NCBI GenBank assembly: GCA_934096715.1
Contig: CAKOMQ010000023.1
Span: forward strand, 1-16,821
Direction: 5' to 3'
Source of the DNA: an uncultured Bacilli bacterium
Lineage (GTDB): Bacteria; Bacillota_I; Bacilli_A; RF39; UBA660
Length of the DNA: 16,821 nucleotides
Below the pieces are notes generated by a model that ran no database searches, was not told where the DNA came from, and was given only the letters and a program-made list of their open reading frames with translations. The position numbers and the translations under genes are program-made. Shown here piece by piece: positions 15,018-16,821 of the stretch (position 1 is its first letter; each line of letters begins with the position of its first letter).

Positions 15018-15046
15018 ATTATACAATTTTATCTCTTATTTTACAA
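15018..15046 (-). promoter_or_regulatory. Sigma-A promoter of the mutS operon
   Basis: TTGTAA (15046-15041) and TATAAT (15023-15018) are 17 nt apart on the minus strand. The predicted start near 15011 is only about 7 nt before the mutS ATG. It would drive mutS-nusB-xseA-xseB-proS and the small membrane protein. Confidence 0.65.
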
Positions 15047-15129
15047 GACTAACTAACCTGTTACATACTTATATAATCCCAAAAAGATAATAAGACATTT
15101 ATGTAATTAAATCCCGGACATACTCGGGG

Positions 15130-15154
15130 AAAAAGGCGCTACGGTTCCTTTTTT
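15130..15154 (+). terminator. Terminator-like hairpin in the spacer
   Basis: AAAAAGG (15130-15136) pairs with CCTTTTT (15147-15153) around a 10-nt loop, with the T run ending at 15154. On the plus strand this is a plausible terminator, but no plus-strand gene precedes it. On the minus strand the T run lies inside the stem, so it could weakly end transcripts from the surface protein gene. Confidence 0.35.
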
Positions 15155-15189
15155 CTGTGTACACTTTATATAATTTTCAATTTACCTAG

Positions 15190-15213
15190 TATTTTGCCGG
15201 TTATTTTGCCGGT
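15190..15213. repeat. Tandem repeat of a 12-nt unit
   Basis: The unit TATTTTGCCGGT occurs twice in a row (15190-15201 and 15202-15213), followed by a partial third copy TATTTT (15214-15219). GCCGGT is unusually GC-rich for this spacer, so the repeat could be a protein-binding or recombination site. Confidence 0.85.
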
Positions 15214-15236
15214 TATTTTCGTCAATAAAAAGAGCC

Positions 15237-15280
15237 ATAAATATTTTAAAATTATAACTTTTTATCTTTAAAATATTTAT
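15237..15280. repeat. 14-bp perfect inverted repeat
   Basis: ATAAATATTTTAAA (15237-15250) and TTTAAAATATTTAT (15267-15280) are perfect inverted copies with a 16-bp spacer. The stem contains only A-T pairs. The element TTATAACTTT is also repeated directly (15252-15261 and 15277-15286). Downstream of the surface protein gene this could form the transcript-end hairpin, although the next T run (GGCTCTTTTT on the minus strand) starts a few bases after it. Confidence 0.7.
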
Positions 15281-15348
15281 AACTTTCTATATAAAACTCT
15301 ATAGTATCTTTTATACGAGACACAGTTAAGTTAACGAGACCCATACTA

Positions 15349-16821
15349 CTATTGGATCATGAACGGATCGTCAAGTGACCCATTTCCGCCCAAAATTGCT
15401 TGATTCGATGTAAGATAGAAGACTGGGCGTACGGCATTAGAACTTTCCACGCGATAGTTGCGCACGGGACCATCGCTATAGACAGACCACGCATTGTTGG
15501 TACTAATATGAACCCCATAACGAGAAAGCGTCCATTCATAACTAGACTTCGTTGTATCATTATTGCTTTGGTGCATCCATCCTGTTTTTAATGTTGAATA
15601 ATTTGTTGATACTGTTAATGCTAAAGCACTTGACCCTAATGACAATGCATAATCACTTGCATACATTAAGCCTATTTTTGCTGTAGGATTTGTCCATACT
15701 CCTCGATTACAATTTATTGCTGTTTGTCCACCATTCTTACATAGAGCTTCTGATGATGTTTTATGCATCTCATTTAAATAGATTCCTTTTGTTGTTGAAT
15801 AATAATAATTTGGATTAGTTGTGTCATCTTCATATGTTTTTGTATTTACTGCGCTCCATGTCCAGTTTTCTATTTTATTTAACCATGTTGTGTTTTGTAA
15901 ATAATCGTATGTTGTATTTGTTAGGAATCCAGCACCATTTAAACTTGCATATAATGTACTATCTCCCCAATTTACATCAGCATTTGTTGAGTTCCATGTT
16001 GTAGAAAATAATTGTTTATATTTAATTAGTTTAACGTGGTTATTTCCATTTGCATCTGAGAATACTCCTAATACACGATACATGTATTTATCTTGATTTG
16101 CTGTACAAGCAGATTTATCTGTTGTACCAAAACAGATAAAGTTATTTGGGTTTGTACTAGTTCCTACTGCACCACTTCCTGTATATCTATAGCCATCTCC
16201 TTCTAAATTACTTTGCCATAACCATCCACTATCAACTAAATTTTGCGCAAGTGTTTTTGTTCTATCAATTTTATATCTTAATTTACATGAGAACGCTTTT
16301 TTATCTCCACTTGTATATGGTTCTATTTTTATTGTGTATGAATTACCTACTAATTTATCTTGAGTAGTTGCTGTATTTGTTACACTACTTGTTAGTGGTA
16401 TTGATACACTTTGTCCTTTTGTTAAATTTTTGATTTCTCCGCTTACTATGATACCAGTTGTTCCTGCAGTAGTTAATTCCTTAAGAGTCATTGTCTTATC
16501 TCCAACTACTACTTTTACATCTGAGTCTGAGTTATCTGTTATTGGAGTTGTAACAGTTGCTGTTACCTTATAATTATAAGTACAATCTAGTGCTTCATCT
16601 CCTTCTGGTAAACTTGCTGTTGCTAATGTGTAATTTGGATTAGTAGTTAGTGCTAGTCCACTCTCGTTTTCATTAGCATAATAAGTCTTTCCTGCATTTG
16701 CTTGACTCATTAAATTTGCATCTAAATTAAGATATAACTTAGATGTTTTAATTTGCATTGTTGGATTTCCTAAGTTGTTTGCTTTACCTGTTACCTTAGC
16801 CCCTGTCTTATCACTAGTTGC
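15349..16821 (-). CDS. Surface protein with C-type-lectin-like end (5' part outside the window)
   Basis: 490 residues are visible. The frame stays open through the right edge: 21 more codons (ATSDKTGAKVTGK...) precede the internal ATG at 16758, so that ATG is not the true start. The first ~170 visible residues are Thr/Ser-rich and beta-strand-like, as in secreted surface proteins. Two cysteine pairs lie further on. The C-terminal ~290 residues (from YMYRVLGVF on, with WTLS, AW-V-SDG-V and the final AVRPVFYL...GGNGSLDDPF) resemble the C-type-lectin/FGE-like domains found at the ends of diversity-generating retroelement targets and related gut Firmicute proteins. The last ~180 bp have a GC content of about 47% by hand count, against about 33-35% just upstream, with many CGC, GTG and CCN codons. 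Secretion and anchoring signals would lie in the missing part. Binding partner unknown. Confidence 0.8.
   Translation of the reverse strand, partial: ATSDKTGAKVTGKANNLGNPTMQIKTSKLYLNLDANLMSQANAGKTYYANENESGLALTTNPNYTLATASLPEGDEALDCTYNYKVTATVTTPITDNSDSDVKVVVGDKTMTLKELTTAGTTGIIVSGEIKNLTKGQSVSIPLTSSVTNTATTQDKLVGNSYTIKIEPYTSGDKKAFSCKLRYKIDRTKTLAQNLVDSGWLWQSNLEGDGYRYTGSGAVGTSTNPNNFICFGTTDKSACTANQDKYMYRVLGVFSDANGNNHVKLIKYKQLFSTTWNSTNADVNWGDSTLYASLNGAGFLTNTTYDYLQNTTWLNKIENWTWSAVNTKTYEDDTTNPNYYYSTTKGIYLNEMHKTSSEALCKNGGQTAINCNRGVWTNPTAKIGLMYASDYALSLGSSALALTVSTNYSTLKTGWMHQSNNDTTKSSYEWTLSRYGVHISTNNAWSVYSDGPVRNYRVESSNAVRPVFYLTSNQAILGGNGSLDDPFMIQ
15421..15525 (-). other. Candidate variable region of the surface protein gene
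   Basis: Thirty-four consecutive codons, from the R after WTLS to the V of VRPV, lie in the GC-rich end of the gene; 26 of them end in C or T. Fixed-looking residues (A-W-V, SDG, V, AVRPV) alternate with positions occupied by R, Y, V, H, I, S, T, N, D and P. That is the codon pattern expected when AAY codons of a template have their adenines randomised. No template repeat is visible in the window, so the call rests on pattern alone. Confidence 0.4.

Larger units (their letters stand above)
15047..15348. other. Non-coding spacer with hairpins and repeats
   Basis: No gene is visible. The left part has a small GC-richer island at 15113-15164: CCCG/CGGG hairpin (15113-15128), a terminator-like hairpin (15130-15154) and the palindrome GTGTACAC (15157-15164). 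The middle has a 12-nt tandem repeat (15190-15213) and a large inverted repeat (15237-15280). Near the surface-protein stop are a direct repeat ACGAGAC (15315-15321 and 15334-15340) and the inverted repeat GTTAAGTTAAC (15325-15335). I see no reverse transcriptase, transposase or template copy of the surface gene end. Confidence 0.6.

Noticed and set aside
15047..15348. Template repeat of a retroelement in the spacer
   Set aside because: No stretch of the spacer resembles the surface gene end on either strand, and the spacer is much poorer in GC outside a short island.
15357..15591. Open frames of 67 (minus) and 63 (plus) codons over the surface gene end
   Set aside because: They are shadows of the main frame. 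The higher GC content of this stretch lowers stop codon frequency in all frames.
16700..16758. ATG at 16758 as the true start of the surface protein
   Set aside because: It has no ribosome binding site, the frame continues open to the window edge, and the visible protein then lacks a secretion signal.

Overview
The window is AT-rich chromosomal DNA from a spore-forming Firmicute, most likely an uncultured gut-type Bacilli/Clostridia lineage. I infer this from the sporulation genes (spoIIGA, sigE, sigG, spoIVB, a ylmC/ymxH-type gene), the ftsA-ftsZ-spoIIGA-sigE-sigG order known from Bacillus, the Gram-positive-style ribosome binding sites, a T-box leader and compact AT-rich genes. No 16S or other species marker is present, so I do not name a genus.

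Layout. (1) 1-420 has no large gene. It holds what looks like a compact type I toxin-antitoxin locus: a 34-residue hydrophobic peptide on the minus strand, a convergent short RNA on the plus strand with its own promoter and terminator, and matching 5' sequences on both RNAs. (2) 442-2980, minus strand, is a T-box-controlled unit: alanine-type T-box leader, a dNMP-kinase-like P-loop protein, and a short AlaRS lacking the C-terminal domain. (3) 2994-7943, minus strand, is the cell division and sporulation cluster ftsA-ftsZ / spoIIGA-sigE / sigG-ylmC. Intrinsic terminators follow ftsZ and sigE, and a forespore-type promoter sits before sigG. (4) 8035-9003, plus strand, is spoIVB alone, ending in a bidirectional terminator. 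(5) 9020-15046, minus strand, is a housekeeping operon mutS-nusB-xseA-xseB-proS plus a small membrane protein, with a sigma-A promoter almost touching the mutS start. (6) 15047-15348 is non-coding, with repeats and hairpins. (7) 15349 to the right edge is the 3' part of a large surface protein gene, minus strand, whose start lies outside the window.

How the parts work together. ftsA/ftsZ build the division ring that is repositioned in sporulation. SpoIIGA processes pro-SigE in the mother cell, SigG drives late forespore genes, and SpoIVB (made in the forespore) signals back to the mother cell; the two halves of this relay are transcribed divergently here. The repair, translation and transcription genes of the mutS unit are a routine housekeeping group.

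Most worth a second look: the last ~200 bp of the surface protein gene have a much higher GC content than their surroundings and encode a C-type-lectin-like end rich in NNY codons, resembling the variable region of a diversity-generating retroelement target. No reverse transcriptase or template repeat is visible here. The second is the small toxin-antitoxin-like locus at the left edge, whose toxin mRNA could close on itself through a 15-bp 5'-3' helix.
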